Source of the DNA: Saksenaea vasiformis B4078
Taxonomy: Eukaryota; Mucoromycota; Mucoromycetes; Mucorales; Saksenaeaceae
Assembly: GCA_000697055.1 (NCBI GenBank)
Contig: JNDT01001812.1
Coordinates: forward strand, 1 to 64,000
DNA length: 64,000 nucleotides
Direction: 5' to 3'
Each line of letters opens with the position of its first letter. The first letter of the stretch is position 1. Below the pieces are notes generated by a model. That model ran no database searches, had not been told where the DNA came from, and saw only the letters and a program-made list of their open reading frames with translations. Both the position numbers and the translations under genes were made by a program. Positions 1 to 10,859 of this stretch are shown piece by piece.

Positions 1-85
1 TTGCCAAGAAACAATTTACTACAGCTATCTTTTTAGGCTTCTTTTACACCGCTTACAGCGGCTTACAATAAAGTTGGTCCCCCAG

Positions 86-295
86 GTTTGTTGGGTCTCT
101 GCAAGTGGTCAGTCTCAGCCAGACGGCTTTTTCGTAAGTGTTGATTCACGTGTAAAAGAGAAAAAAGAGAAAATACTAAATTTTTCTTGTAGATCTACTG
201 AGCAGAGCAGGGGTTTCTTGGAGTTTTCAGCAATGTCTATTCGACAGAGTAGGGACTTCCTGGAACTTGCAGCGATGATCAGACTGGATGGATGA
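86..295 (+). CDS. 3' end of an unrecognised spliced gene (partial)
   Basis: Two terminal exons can be read at 86-133 and 193-295. They are separated by a good fungal intron (134-192) with GTAAGT donor, an ATACTAAAT branch site and a TTTTCTTGTAG acceptor. A further acceptor (CCCCAG, 80-85) precedes the first exon, so the gene starts upstream. The phase 2 junction gives a continuous frame of about 50 residues, ending at TGA 293-295, rich in Ser, Phe and Leu and containing FLEFSAM and FLELAAM blocks. I do not recognise the family. The splice signals are seen directly; that it is a protein-coding end is inferred. The following 200 bases to the next gene show nothing else. Confidence 0.35.
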   Translation, partial: VCWVSASGQSQPDGFFVSVDSRVKEKKEKILNFSCRSTEQSRGFLEFSAMSIRQSRDFLELAAMIRLDG

Positions 296-492
296 AAAGC
301 TACAGTCCGGCTGTGACTCAGTTCTCCCATGTCCACTACGAGTGGTAAGGCGGTAGGGACCCGGAGAGTGGTGCTGTCAGGTAAGAAATCCAATTTGTCG
401 GAATTTTTATTGATGTCATTCGCGCCTTATTTGGTGGTGATTTTAGTGCATCCGTAAGGCCCGTTTCTTTCACCCTCCTCCTGTCAAACACC

Positions 493-1238
493 ATGCTGTC
501 GTTACGATCGTCTTGTTCATGTCTAATTCGGCGCACTGTTGTTACAAACCTTGTCTCTATTTCCACAATGACAACTTCTGCAAAAGATACCATCAATCGA
601 AAGCAACAACAGCAGCAAGATGATCCATTCGATGATATGATGATTCCCGGTCAATACCTTCATTTCTTCAAGGACAAGAAAAATAAGAGAGCAAAACAAC
701 TAGAAAATGTATGAAGTTGAATATGTCGACGCCAACTAATACAAAATCATATACAGGAATCGTCCGCCTTCGGTTTTGATCGTATTCATACAAAAGCCGC
801 GCGATCGTTTTCACATAATGAATTTAGCTCTGCACCGACCAAAACACAAGAACGTTTTGCAGAAAGAATCAGTCGTGCTCTCACAATGGTCTATGCTGCC
901 GAAACCTTGCCTACCTATCTTATCACACCATCTGCTTTGAAAGTACAATCGATAAAGGTATCACGTAATTTACGAAGGTGTCAAATTTTCTACGAGCCTC
1001 TGTCGACCAAATCAAAAGAAAGGGTAAGAAATACTTTTATGAGATATAAATAGTTAACCCGAAATATCAGGGAGAAGTGCATAAAGCCGTACAACGGTAC
1101 AGCCATTTACTTAATTCATTTATCCGCGCCCATGGGCAGATCCATCACTCTTTATCCATCAAATTTGTACCAGATGTACAGACGAAAGACCTGGATGCAA
1201 TTTATGATAAAATATCCGCCGAGCTGGAAAAATCATAA
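493..1238 (+). CDS. RbfA-like ribosome-binding factor, probably mitochondrial
   Basis: Three exons, 493-708, 757-1023 and 1071-1238, give 216 residues with all phases closing. The N-terminus (MLSLRSSCSCLIRRTVV) is basic and Ser-rich with no acidic residue, like a mitochondrial presequence; a second Met follows at residue 26. The C-terminal half has the layout of RbfA: a helix with ERISRAL, then a beta stretch around IKVSRNLRRCQIFYEP, a helix, and a strand ending in SIKFVPD. RbfA is a small-subunit rRNA maturation factor with a KH-like fold; here it would act on the mitoribosome. Introns have CTAAT branch sites. Similarity was judged by pattern only; RbfA is a divergent family, so the assignment is moderate. 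The gene converges on the protease on the other strand about 110 nt downstream. Confidence 0.6.
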
Positions 1239-1347
1239 TACATTATCGAAAGAAGATATCAACGAGCGACATCTCTTTAGACTCTATTCAGAACGAAAGC
1301 TGTCATCAGGCACCGCATTGGCGAACCCGACGCGACGGTTACCCATG

Positions 1348-2719
1348 TCAAAGATCTTGCAAAAGAGCGAAATTAAACTTGTTGTAACCATAGCCACATG
1401 TACTTACGGTATAAAAGCTCTTCATAAAAACGTCCCCCAGAATCCAGGTGTTAGGATGGTTACTACCTAGCGTCTGACCAGCGATGCCAGATAAACACAT
1501 TGCGCTTTTTGGGTTCATCGGGAGCAATACATAATCCTCCGGTCGGATCGTCATTGTGACGCCATTCACAGTAAAAACGAGGGCATCTAACGAATCGACG
1601 ATATGACAGGGAATAGACCAAGTTGTATCTCCATTGTTCATGGCTCCCGGAATTTGTTCATGGAAGTGCTTAGCATCTTCAGGTGTAGTAATGATCAAAG
1701 TTGTCCCTTTTTCAACGATGGGAACAAAACGTGCGATTAAAACCTTTGGTTGTCTTCATCCGATGCATTGTTATCTTTACCGCTGTCAATAATAGCATTC
1801 CGACTGCCGAACAGATAATCTCCGTATTCGGCATTATCGAGTTGAACCATCCAGTAACCAGTATCGATAAGGTCTGCAAAGACAATATCACCCGTAAACC
1901 GGTTTGGATCAATGCCTCCGAAATCGACTTCGCCACCATCTTGCTGAGTATAAATGGCAAATAGTGGTTCATCCAACAAGCCTTGACGTACCATATTGTA
2001 AAAGGGTGGCAAGGGAGCCGAGCTGTGACTATTACTGCTGCTGCTGAGATCCGCCAGACCAAGACCAAAGATACCGTCAAAAGGTGTTCCAACGAAATCA
2101 CGAGACATGCTGGTTGCCTCTCCTATGACCTGATCCTCTATGACAAGGCCGGCCACATTGATCGTGTCACGCCCCAACTTGGCGCGAACTTGGCCAGTGC
2201 CGTAATGAACCTCAATTTGGCCACTGGTTTCTTCGTTTTCCTCATCGTCTTCCTCGTCTTCTCCCTCGTCGTCTGAGCTACCACTTTCTTCATCCTCCTC
2301 TTCTATCTCAAGGTAGGACTTCGAATGGGAATTGACAAATCTACGGTGATTATTGCATACATCAGGCGTTGTACAACGGGATGATACAACCCAGACGTCG
2401 GCGCTTCCGGTGTCAAAAACAACGTTGAAAGGTTGAGGTGGTTCACCGATTGTAATGGATCCATAATAACCTATCGTCAATGTGATCGTTTGTTTCTTCT
2501 TTTTTTCTTCTTTTCGTTTATAATTTTACCACTGCCATGTCGATAGCCTACTTGCTTCTCCTTGACTACCATAAAAGAATGGCCAATACGTCCATTCTCG
2601 AGATCCTCCGGAAAAGGATGCTTCTGCAAACTGATCTTGAAAGGTTTGCTTTGGACGGGTTTAGCTGGAAGGTGTTGAAAGAAGAAGAAGAGGATCGCGT
2701 ATCGGATATAAAAATTCAT
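1348..2719 (-). CDS. Secreted pepsin-family (A1) aspartic protease with acidic insertion
   Basis: Three exons on the minus strand, 2719-2530, 2470-1781 and 1706-1348, encode 412 residues. The start has a hydrophobic signal segment (residues 4-16) followed by a basic propeptide. The first catalytic motif is VVFDTGSADVW (Asp83) and the second IIDSGTTLI (Asp292). The flap YGTG and a C-terminal WILGDVFMKSFY motif are also present, so both catalytic Asp and the fold signature are intact. Unusual for the family is a run of about 27 almost purely acidic or Ser/Gly residues (118-144) just before the flap strand. The second intron falls inside the second active-site motif, between DSG and TTL. Such enzymes are secreted or vacuolar endopeptidases; which one cannot be told here. 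Confidence 0.92.
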
Positions 2720-3355
2720 GATGCGACGTAAACCGATGAAAAAGCTTTTTTTTTCTTCCCTGCGTCCCGGTCGCTTTTTATTTTTTGTCTATTTGATTAT
2801 TCCATGTATATATCCACATATTGCCCGGTAACTATTTTATCCTCCTTTTTCGTACATGATCCTACGTCGATCCAACCATAATTCACCATAACGGCTGAAT
2901 GCGTCAAGAAAGGATATCTTGCTAAAAACACCCGAATGCTGTTTACAACATCCCATTCACTGCTCACTATCAAAATAGACTGCCTTATTTCTCATTTGTT
3001 GCTATCCGTCGATTTAAAAACTTTTCAACAAGCTGAACACCGGGAACTTTTTTTATTGTTCAAACACGTATGTATGTATAAGTTGGGTGAAATCGTGTGA
3101 GTGAGTTTGTATACGCGTATAGAGTGTAACGATGTAATGCACGTGTGTGTTGGACATTGTTCGGTTGCTCCACTAGTTTTTTTTATATATATATCGTCGA
3201 TGTCATTGTTTGAAGATCACAGGCTGGAAGTTTTCTGTCGCTCGTTTTACACCGTATCACGCACATATCGATACATTCACACACGCGTACACAAGGGAAG
3301 AGATTGCGGAAAAAAGAGAGAAGGAAAAAAGGAATTTGAATTGGATAACTAACGT
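2720..3355. other. Intergenic: protease promoter side and SF3B6 3' side
   Basis: Between two minus-strand genes. It holds T-rich tracts and alternating TA/TG stretches (around 3068-3125). No convincing coding region or RNA gene is seen. Confidence 0.5.
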
Positions 3356-3917
3356 TTAATCGTCGCCAACGCCATATCGCCTATTATTCCACAATAAGTT
3401 GACGTCTTCCGCGATTTCATAATACTTACGTTTTCAGTTCTCTCAGCTCCTCTTCCTTCTTTTGCAAGTTCATCTTCTTGGTAATCTTGTTCTGTTGGTA
3501 GTAAAGAACAATCAAGTATCGACCGAGAATGTTGAAACCTTGCAAGTGTTCACAAGCGTTTTTGGCATCGAAAATATCTTCATACACAACAAATGCTGTT
3601 CCACGGGTGTCAGATGCATTGCCACTAGATTGAAATTCATTAGCTTTGCTCGAGCCGATCAGTACAATAGCAAATCTTACACTCTGATTTGACGAATGGG
3701 ACCATATTTTCCAAATACTTCGTACATTTCTTCGGCTGTAATTTTAAACGGCAAGTTTCTATTTTTTCCTATAAGGATTTGTCAAGCGATCGTTCTTCTT
3801 TACCTCACAAACAGGACCCTGTTGACCTCGGGTGGTAATCGTGCCTGGATGTTTCCAAAATATATCATCAGCAACGTTTATCAGGCATCAACAACTTACA
3901 TTGCGTGAAGGATTCAT
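3356..3917 (-). CDS. SF3B6: Splicing factor 3b subunit 6 (p14)
   Basis: Five short exons (3917-3900, 3844-3804, 3758-3681, 3624-3430, 3380-3356) give 118 residues with every phase closing, close to the length of SF3B6 in other eukaryotes (about 125). The protein is a single RRM. The segments [39 protein letters not shown] and [20 protein letters not shown] are near-identical to the animal orthologue, including the RNP1 and RNP2 strands. SF3B6 sits in the SF3b complex of U2 snRNP and lies beside the branch-point adenosine. The four introns are 46-59 nt long; exon 1 encodes only six residues. Downstream is the aspartic protease gene on the same strand; no shared regulation is implied. Confidence 0.97.
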
Positions 3918-4418
3918 GATCTATACAGGATAGTCCGATCAAGAGCAGAAATGTCAGGCTGTTAAGAGGGAAGTGCAAGCTTTGTGCAAAAAAATACGTA
4001 TTCAAATCCCGCCATACTCCGTAAGTTTCGTCATCACGCCATTCCGACAACAGTCCGGGCCATAAAAATCCGGGCCGGATAACTGTGTTTGCTAAGAAAT
4101 CGACTGTGATCACTGTAGCAATTTGAAAAAGAGGAGAGGCAAATTGAGAAAAGGATAATATATAAAATGGAAGCAAGGCAGGTTGATTGGAACAAATAAA
4201 TGACCAAACGTGTATGAAAATAAAAGGAAAAAATGGACAAGTAAATCATATTTGAGAACGATGAATTCTGCTCAAATAAATTCAATGTCTATGACGAGAC
4301 CAACTGTGATGTAAGTAACTGCCTTAATACACACGGATGTAAGATGATGGGTTTATTTTTTGTTCCTTAAAGAGGCCTGCTCTATAAGTTGTCTATGTTC
4401 GAAGATTTCTATGTTTAT
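3918..4418. other. Intergenic between thaumatin-like gene and SF3B6
   Basis: About 500 bases, AT-rich, containing the 3' flank of the thaumatin-like gene and the SF3B6 promoter. Short open frames occur on both strands but none shows family features or splice support. Confidence 0.4.
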
Positions 4419-5111
4419 CTAGTTGGGGCAGAAAGTAACCTTGTAGCCTTCGGATTGGCACATGAAGGTGCTGGTAGCATCATCGTAAGCATAACTGTAG
4501 GCATCGGGGCAACCGGATTTAACTGCCTTGGAAAACGAAGTGGGTTTGCAGATGTCGGGGGAGTTGAGGTCGCCAGTACAGCAATGTTCGTCCGTGCCAT
4601 ATTTGGTGCAGGCACTCATACAACCGACAACTTTGCCATCTTTCTTGACTTCGAAACCATCAGGGCATGTAGGGAGACTGGCACATGTGGGAGATCCACA
4701 ATGGTAGGAATCATGACGGTCGACACCATAGGGCTTGATAGGATCAATCTTGAGTGGTAAGTTGTGGCCATCGACAAAGGAAATGTCATAATAATCATCG
4801 CCTTTTTGATCTGCGAACAGGAACTCGGCAAGCGAGGCAGGAGCACCGATACCAGCGTAGTCGCACTCATCTCCGTTACAAGATTCTCTGGCCCAGACTC
4901 GACCTTTCCAATGGGGAGCGAATCGGAAGGTGTGAGAGCTACCAGCAGCTACCTTAACAGATTGACCGGACAAATGACCATTCTCGGATTGACCAGCGAT
5001 GATACCATGGTTGCAGTTGTTTTGAACAAGGACGTAAGGAGCAGGAGAAGCAGGAGCGGCGGAAGTCAAGGCAAACAAACCGGACAAAAGGAGGATAGAG
5101 GAGTACATCAT
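4419..5111 (-). CDS. Secreted thaumatin-like protein
   Basis: A single exon of 230 residues. Residues 1-18 form a signal peptide (hydrophobic core ILLLSGLFALTSA, cleavage probably after Ala-Ala). The mature part is Cys-rich with 14 Cys. It carries the thaumatin/osmotin layout: VQNNC near the N-terminus, an acidic central region (DYYDISFVDGHNLPLKI) equivalent to the DxxDxSxVDGxNxP motif, then a Cys-rich segment ending in YKVTFCPN. Fungal members are secreted and some hydrolyse beta-glucans; activity here is inferred only. There is a TATA box about 90 bases upstream. The gene is intronless, unlike most neighbours. Confidence 0.93.
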   Translation of the reverse strand: MMYSSILLLSGLFALTSAAPASPAPYVLVQNNCNHGIIAGQSENGHLSGQSVKVAAGSSHTFRFAPHWKGRVWARESCNGDECDYAGIGAPASLAEFLFADQKGDDYYDISFVDGHNLPLKIDPIKPYGVDRHDSYHCGSPTCASLPTCPDGFEVKKDGKVVGCMSACTKYGTDEHCCTGDLNSPDICKPTSFSKAVKSGCPDAYSYAYDDATSTFMCQSEGYKVTFCPN

Positions 5112-5200
5112 GATAATGGTGAAAAAGAAAGGAATGGGTTTAATGAAAGGAATGAAAATAGGGATGATGATTTTTTTCAGGTGAACTGATATGTCGCCCT

Positions 5201-5206
5201 TTTATA
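5201..5206 (-). promoter_or_regulatory. TATA box of the thaumatin-like gene
   Basis: TATAAA on the minus strand, 90 bases upstream of the start codon at 5111, in a GGTATAAAAGGG context typical of a strong promoter. No other gene lies nearby on that strand. Confidence 0.6.
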
Positions 5207-5498
5207 CCTTTTTACCCATCAAAATTTTTCTGAAACTAAGTCCATCTGGGACGAACGAGCTTAGGCACCATACATTGATTGGTTATGTCTTTTGTTCCAG
5301 ATAAAAGAACGTGTACCTTCCAGAACTTCTCTCATCAGTTTCTCAAACATTTTTTTTGGTTTGACATGATTGGATCAACTGTCTCAGTGACGTTTGGCCG
5401 GGGATAAGCTAAAAGAAAGAGAAACCTGGAAAGAATACGAGTGACAAAGGCCCGAAGTGTGCGAAAGCTAATTTGCTTTTCTTAACTTTTAACTGATA

Positions 5499-6675
5499 AT
5501 GACCTCCATGCTGCTTTATCTGACGACCCACGACCTCACATTATGCGCGTCTCACCGGGAAGCAATCAGTTATGCCGTTCAGAATGCAATTGAACAGCAG
5601 CAGCAGCGCCTCATCATTGTCGTGACATGGTCTACGAAGTTAGAATACCAATGGCATTCCCTTCAGGCTTTTCTTGGCAGTATCTATGTAACTCAGCTCA
5701 CCACTGCCTACAATCAAGACAAGCCATTGTTTGATTGCACCGTTATCCTTGAACCCTTGTGTGGGTACAATGTCGCGTTGGAAACAACCTGGGATACCGT
5801 CTTGTGTGCCAAACAAGGTCTTTTTCTTTTAGTTGTTGTCGAAAAGTCTCAACGAGCCATTAAACTTTTTGTTGCTAGATATGTCGCAGCTGACGAACTG
5901 GAACGCTCAACGTATCGCTGCACAACTACCAGAATTTAGCATAAAACCATTGGCCTGTGTTGACAACGATACGCAGTCAAAGGCGGAAACCCTGGTAGAG
6001 AACGATACATGGAAGTTATTTAACCACGTGGCGATTGGAGGGACATTTGATCATATACATGCTGGGCATAAAATCTTGTTAACCATGGCTGCTTTGTTGG
6101 CAGAGCAACGTCTCATCGTGGGTGTCACAGGTAACCGATAATATCTTCAAGATGTATTGTTTGTAATGGTTTCCGTCTGTAGAGGACGTTATGCTTCAAA
6201 CCAAAAAGTACCGAGAATATATTGCGTCAGTGGACGAACGTATCAAAAGAGTACAAGAGCTCTTGCACATTATAAAACGCGGAATAACCTATGAAGTAAG
6301 GATATAAGCATATAATAATGAGTCATTGCCAACGTTCTCGCTCTTGATCTTAGGTCGTTCCAATCTCTGATGCCTTCGGTCCCACCATCACTGACCCATC
6401 CATCGGAGCTTTGGTCTGTTCAAAGGAAACTCTAAAAGGTGGAGATGCAGGTAAAAATATAAGATGTTTTTATTTATTTTATATTTATTTAACGATCCTA
6501 TAAAATAATAGTCAATCAAGAGCGAGTGCAACGAGGTTTTTCTTCGTTGGAGTTGCGAGTGATTGATGTTATCTCGTCGGATAGTACATCCATCGAGAAT
6601 AGTGACATGATGCTCAAGATCAGTTCGACGTGGATTCGACAATACTTGGCAGAACACAACTGCCAGACAGAATAA
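5499..6675 (+). CDS. CAB4: Phosphopantetheine adenylyltransferase (CoA biosynthesis)
   Basis: Five exons, 5499-5817, 5879-6130, 6183-6295, 6354-6450 and 6512-6675, give 314 residues, close to yeast Cab4. The enzyme joins 4'-phosphopantetheine and ATP to make dephospho-CoA, the fourth step of CoA synthesis. The nucleotidyltransferase signature GGTFDHIHAGH lies at residues 160-170, with the HxGH histidines intact. It is followed by LIVGVTEDVML and a C-terminal SSTWIRQYL, equivalent to the SSTxIR ATP-binding motif. The N-terminal 150 residues are the poorly conserved extension seen in fungal enzymes. The first donor is GTCTTT, a weak site, but the phase and the resumed frame fit. Single-domain: no dephospho-CoA kinase is fused, as expected for fungi. 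Confidence 0.93.
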
Positions 6676-6709
6676 CTGCCATTTTCCTCGTTCTCATAAC
6701 CTTGTGTTG

Positions 6710-8381
6710 TTAGCCTTGATCAACGTCGTATTCCCATGCTTGAAAATGATTTCCATTTTCAAAAAGTTCTGCTAGTCTTTTGTTGATTTCCTGAAACACT
6801 TTTTGCAACCGATATCGTGTAGCGAGATGGACCGAAGCCATTTCCGCTTGTTTCACATTATCCCACTCTTCCACATGCAATACATTATCGGCGTCTTCCA
6901 CTGTCATGGAAACCACACGGCCGTGACGGAGTCGTGCGCGATGAACATAAAGATCGCTTGGCCGACGTTGTGATTGAGCTTTTGGTCGACGGTACAGTCC
7001 ATCATTCAGCAATTCGTCTTCTGTCAGTTTATCCTGATAAAAATTGCGTTCGGAAAAAAAAGTTTCATCAATCCCAAGGAAGCGAGCGAGACGCTGAAAA
7101 GAGGCAGATGGATTGTCTAGAAAATCCTCCGTTCGCAGTACAAACAATTGGGAGGACGGAAAATGTTGAAGAAATGGAACCAGTGCAGCGTGATACATGC
7201 CTCGCGCGAGCGAATCAAATACGCCGGGATCTGCTTAACTTTGGTTAGTAAAACGCAGGCTGCATCAATCATCATGGCAAGCTTTACCATCTTGTATGCT
7301 ATTCGTTAGATCCCAGGATGCTTGGAGATCAAAAAAATCGTTATTCATTTTTGGCAGAAAATGGAGCTTTGTACCTCTGATTTCATTACTGCGCATACAT
7401 TGCACAAAACCCTCCCATCCAGACTGAAAGCCTGTCTGGCCACAACGACGTAGAATGGATATCTCCATATCCACCAACTTCTCAAAAGATATGTTTAGGT
7501 ATCCTAAGCAGCGTACATTTAAGAAAGAGGAACCAACAAATTCAGCATATCTTGCCTTGGTGGGAATATTGAGCATAAGCTCGATCAATAGGATCACGCA
7601 AGATAAAGATCAGCTATTTGCGTGGAATCAACGTGCCTGTGTTAAATTTCTATTTTTACGTACCTTTACATCAGGTAACATTTCCCTCAGCCTTCGTGCT
7701 GTTCGATGACTGTTATACAAATAATGGGGCGCATGCTCTCCTACAATAATCTCCTTGCTTTCCAGTATCTCCTCTGGCACAGATGGAAGTTGAGCAAGAT
7801 AGGACTCAAAAGCGGTTGCGTCTTCAAATGTCTCAACTTTAAATGTAGAGTGGTTGCTCATGCGTAAAACCTGCGGATGCTGGTTCAAGGTTTGGAAGAC
7901 ATAGGATGTACCAGAAAATTCGCCGCCAGCTAAGATGAAAGACGGCATGGGCTTAGCGCAAAGGTGCTGTGGTGAAAGACAGTGCCGAGGATAATAAACT
8001 TTTTTGCCGTTAATTTAGGAAATCGGTCTATTTTTTGTCGCTAACTAGCTTACGCTTTGGATGACCGGCTCGAGTCGCCTCAAATCGCTGTGTCAGATAG
8101 CCTCTCCACTTGGACGTGCTACGACGATTAGTCATGGGTGCTAGAACAAACTCGTCTTTCTCAAGAGAGATGGCTGCCGATGACAGAAACAAGGATGAAG
8201 ACGAAGACGATGTCATGAAGAAGAGCAATGTGCCCATGCAGCCTGCGAATAGCGAAAGGAGTAATAGGTGCCATTTAAAAAATAAGCGACTGGAACCAAG
8301 GATTGGTATGACCATGGCTGTCCACCGTTCTACAAAACTCAATGGTTTGCATGTTACATGCGTATGTAACTGCATTACCAA
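6710..8381 (-). CDS. Type II membrane sulfotransferase-like protein
   Basis: Five exons, 8381-8054, 7998-7664, 7613-7556, 7503-7288 and 7230-6710, encode 485 residues. Residues 38-56 are a single membrane anchor preceded by a basic cytoplasmic tail, the Golgi type II layout. The sulfotransferase fold shows as PSFILAGGEFSGTS (128-141, position of the 5'-phosphosulfate loop) and LIFILRDPIDRAYAQY (3'-phosphate loop), then the LRTEDF block typical of carbohydrate sulfotransferases. The Lys expected before GT in the first loop is Phe, and the Ser expected after RAY is Ala, so PAPS binding may differ. The third intron (7555-7504) has a GC donor; without it the frame stops at once. Substrate unknown; an inactive relative is possible. 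Confidence 0.82.
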
Positions 8382-9095
8382 AGAGAAACAGAAACAAGAG
8401 GGAAAAGTGAGAACGATCGCGGCGTTTTAATTCACATGTATGTTTCGATGGAGAAGGTTTCCACCGATCGACAGATTTATTGTTGCACATCTTCCCCCAA
8501 AATTGGAGTCGCCACGTTGACAAAAATGGAAGTCATCAGAAAAATCTGACCCACTCATGGCTAACGTAGACACGACAGCTATTGGAAAGAAACTTAGTCA
8601 ATGCTATCGATTCTCTTCCCTGGCTATCGGGCCCAGCTTCCACTACTGCTTGACTTTGTCTCATTTCCTCCTTCCCTTTTCTTCTCTCCCCATCCCCCTC
8701 TCTTACCCTATAGACTCTTTTTCTTTTGCTTGGTTTCCTTCCGCTAGCAAGCGTTTTTCCTTGCTTTCCTTTTTCAGCGACCGGGCTAGAGCAACTATGC
8801 CGTTACGCGCAGCGTTCCCAGCCGTAACAAAAAATAAAATACAAATTCTCAACCGACAACTTGTGCTGGCTTTCTCCGCCATTATACGTTTTTGAAGTGC
8901 ATACGATAGCAGTAATGGAGTTTACACTGTTTTCGTTGCAGGTCCCGTGTATCAACACCTAGCTGGCGAATACAAGGTACGTAATCTAATGCGAGAAAAG
9001 CAACACCGATTTAGCAGCCAAGTTGTGCCATAAAATACTATGCGTTGTGACACGAAATTGCGAGGGACGCCAACGTTTCAGCTTCTTTTCGCGAA
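8382..9095. other. Divergent promoter region
   Basis: Lies between the minus-strand sulfotransferase-like gene and the plus-strand F-box gene, so it serves both 5' ends. A long C/T-rich tract (8620-8780) is the only notable feature. An open frame at 8557-8895 is pyrimidine-driven and shows no family features. Confidence 0.4.
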
Positions 9096-10859
9096 ATGTT
9101 GGCAGACAACTTACCTCTGGAAATCTTATCCCTTGTCAGCAATCACCTTTCGACAAAGGACCTTCATGCCTGCTTATTCGTCTGTCGCACATGGAAGATA
9201 GCCTTCCTTCCGGCCATTTACAGCAACGTTCGAATACACAAGCGCCATCTGTTCCGCCTTTTCCTAAAAGCGCTCATCGAGACGGAGACGAGTGATTATC
9301 CACTTGGTCATCTTGTTTTTGAAATCAGTTTGTCTAACAACGTAGGGTTTTCTCGTGACGAGTACTTTCTGCTGGAGCGCCTTTGTCCTTCCTTGAGAGC
9401 GTTTGAATTCAACAACAAGCTTTGGGCACACCTTCCAAAAGTAGCAGCATTCGATGTCTGGAAGGGACGACTCAAACGTTTAACTGCACCTGTTCTATCG
9501 GAAGAATCGCCACTAAATGCGTACCTATCGATACATCAAGCAGCATGTATTACTCGGCTGGAAGTGGAGCTTTATCCCGGTTGGATCGACCTGATAAGAG
9601 CGATGCCGGCGCTTGAATGGATACATATCCATAAAGGAGGACGTCCTAGAACGATAACAGTCGCAGAAATGGAGGCACTTGATGCCGCTGCGCCTCGTTT
9701 ACGGGAAATGGTTCTGACCAACGTCGATCTCGACGATACGATGTTAATAAACGCTACACCATGCGATGTGCTAGAAGCGGTGGAATTTTATGACATGAAG
9801 GTAGATGTCATTAGTCGCTGGATCAAATATCTTGCAAGGAAGTGCACTGGCATTTCGAATATACACATTGCGCGGTATTTGCATGGAGAATTGGAGGAAG
9901 AACTCGTCTTGCTTGCACAATCGTGTCGTCGTCTCGAGCAAATACGTCTGAACTTGTGGCATGAGGATCAGCCCAGTCCTCCAGACAGAGTACTGGATTC
10001 AATGCGTAAATCTAGATCACCTCTTAGCTATCTCTGTTGCTCGCTCGATGGAGTAGATGACCTTCGACATGACGTACTCGGGGAGGAATACCTATCGGAT
10101 GAAGAACGCACACCTGACGGCAGACCCATATTTGTCAGAGGATACCGATTCAAGCAAACGATCGTGCATTTTCACAAAACATTGTCCACAGTCGTGCTGA
10201 AAGAATGCTGTACGCAATTTCTCATGGAATTGTTACAACCGTTAAGTATGTGCGCATCGTTGGAAAACCTCACGTTAGCCGGTGATATATGGGAGTTTCT
10301 CCCAATTAAAATTGAGATGGACGATGTATTGGGTTATTGTACACATTTAAAGCAATTGACGATCGATAATGCGCATATTTCTCTGAGGGACAGGAGATCA
10401 ACTGGGAGATATGAACTGGAGAAGTTGGAAATCATTCGTTGTAGCACCGCATCAAATGTGTATCGTTACATCTCTCGAAATTGTCCTCATCTTTCGACTC
10501 TCATTTGCGATTTTGACGATGATACCACTGCTGACGATATGCGAATGGATATGCCGGAGACGAAGTTGAAGAACCTCACGATCATGGCAGAGTATGCAAC
10601 TATACTCACATTGACACAGAATGCCAGGACAGCGAGGATGCGAGAGAGGAAGAGGAGACATTTCGGTTCTAAGCGAAACGTGAGGAACGAAAAATGGGAA
10701 AGATCGTATCATGCGAAAGAGATCAATACAGAGTTTCATACCATCCGATTGCGGAAGGGAAATCGTAAAAAAAGGCAACGAAAGTATTATGCAGCCAAAA
10801 AAGTTTCAATCCAGTGCTCATCTGTAGATAACTTTTATTTTAAGGTCTACAAACAATAG
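9096..10859 (+). CDS. F-box protein with degenerate leucine-rich region
   Basis: A single open frame of 587 residues. The N-terminus is an F-box (LPLEILSLVSNHL...LHACLFVCRTW, about residues 5-45), the Skp1-binding module of SCF ubiquitin ligases. The middle 450 residues have irregular Leu-rich repeats with LxxLxL spacings, as in the many fungal F-box/LRR receptors that choose substrates. The last 80 residues change to a strongly basic tail (for example RMRERKRRHFG and GNRKKRQRKYY), which could be a nuclear signal or an extension after loss of an original stop. No intron is needed. Target unknown. Such genes are multicopy in Mucoromycota (family knowledge). Confidence 0.85.
   Translation: MLADNLPLEILSLVSNHLSTKDLHACLFVCRTWKIAFLPAIYSNVRIHKRHLFRLFLKALIETETSDYPLGHLVFEISLSNNVGFSRDEYFLLERLCPSLRAFEFNNKLWAHLPKVAAFDVWKGRLKRLTAPVLSEESPLNAYLSIHQAACITRLEVELYPGWIDLIRAMPALEWIHIHKGGRPRTITVAEMEALDAAAPRLREMVLTNVDLDDTMLINATPCDVLEAVEFYDMKVDVISRWIKYLARKCTGISNIHIARYLHGELEEELVLLAQSCRRLEQIRLNLWHEDQPSPPDRVLDSMRKSRSPLSYLCCSLDGVDDLRHDVLGEEYLSDEERTPDGRPIFVRGYRFKQTIVHFHKTLSTVVLKECCTQFLMELLQPLSMCASLENLTLAGDIWEFLPIKIEMDDVLGYCTHLKQLTIDNAHISLRDRRSTGRYELEKLEIIRCSTASNVYRYISRNCPHLSTLICDFDDDTTADDMRMDMPETKLKNLTIMAEYATILTLTQNARTARMRERKRRHFGSKRNVRNEKWERSYHAKEINTEFHTIRLRKGNRKKRQRKYYAAKKVSIQCSSVDNFYFKVYKQ

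Noticed and set aside
8557..8895. 112-codon plus-strand frame
   Set aside because: Driven by a long C/T-rich tract; no domain, no splice support, lies in a divergent promoter.
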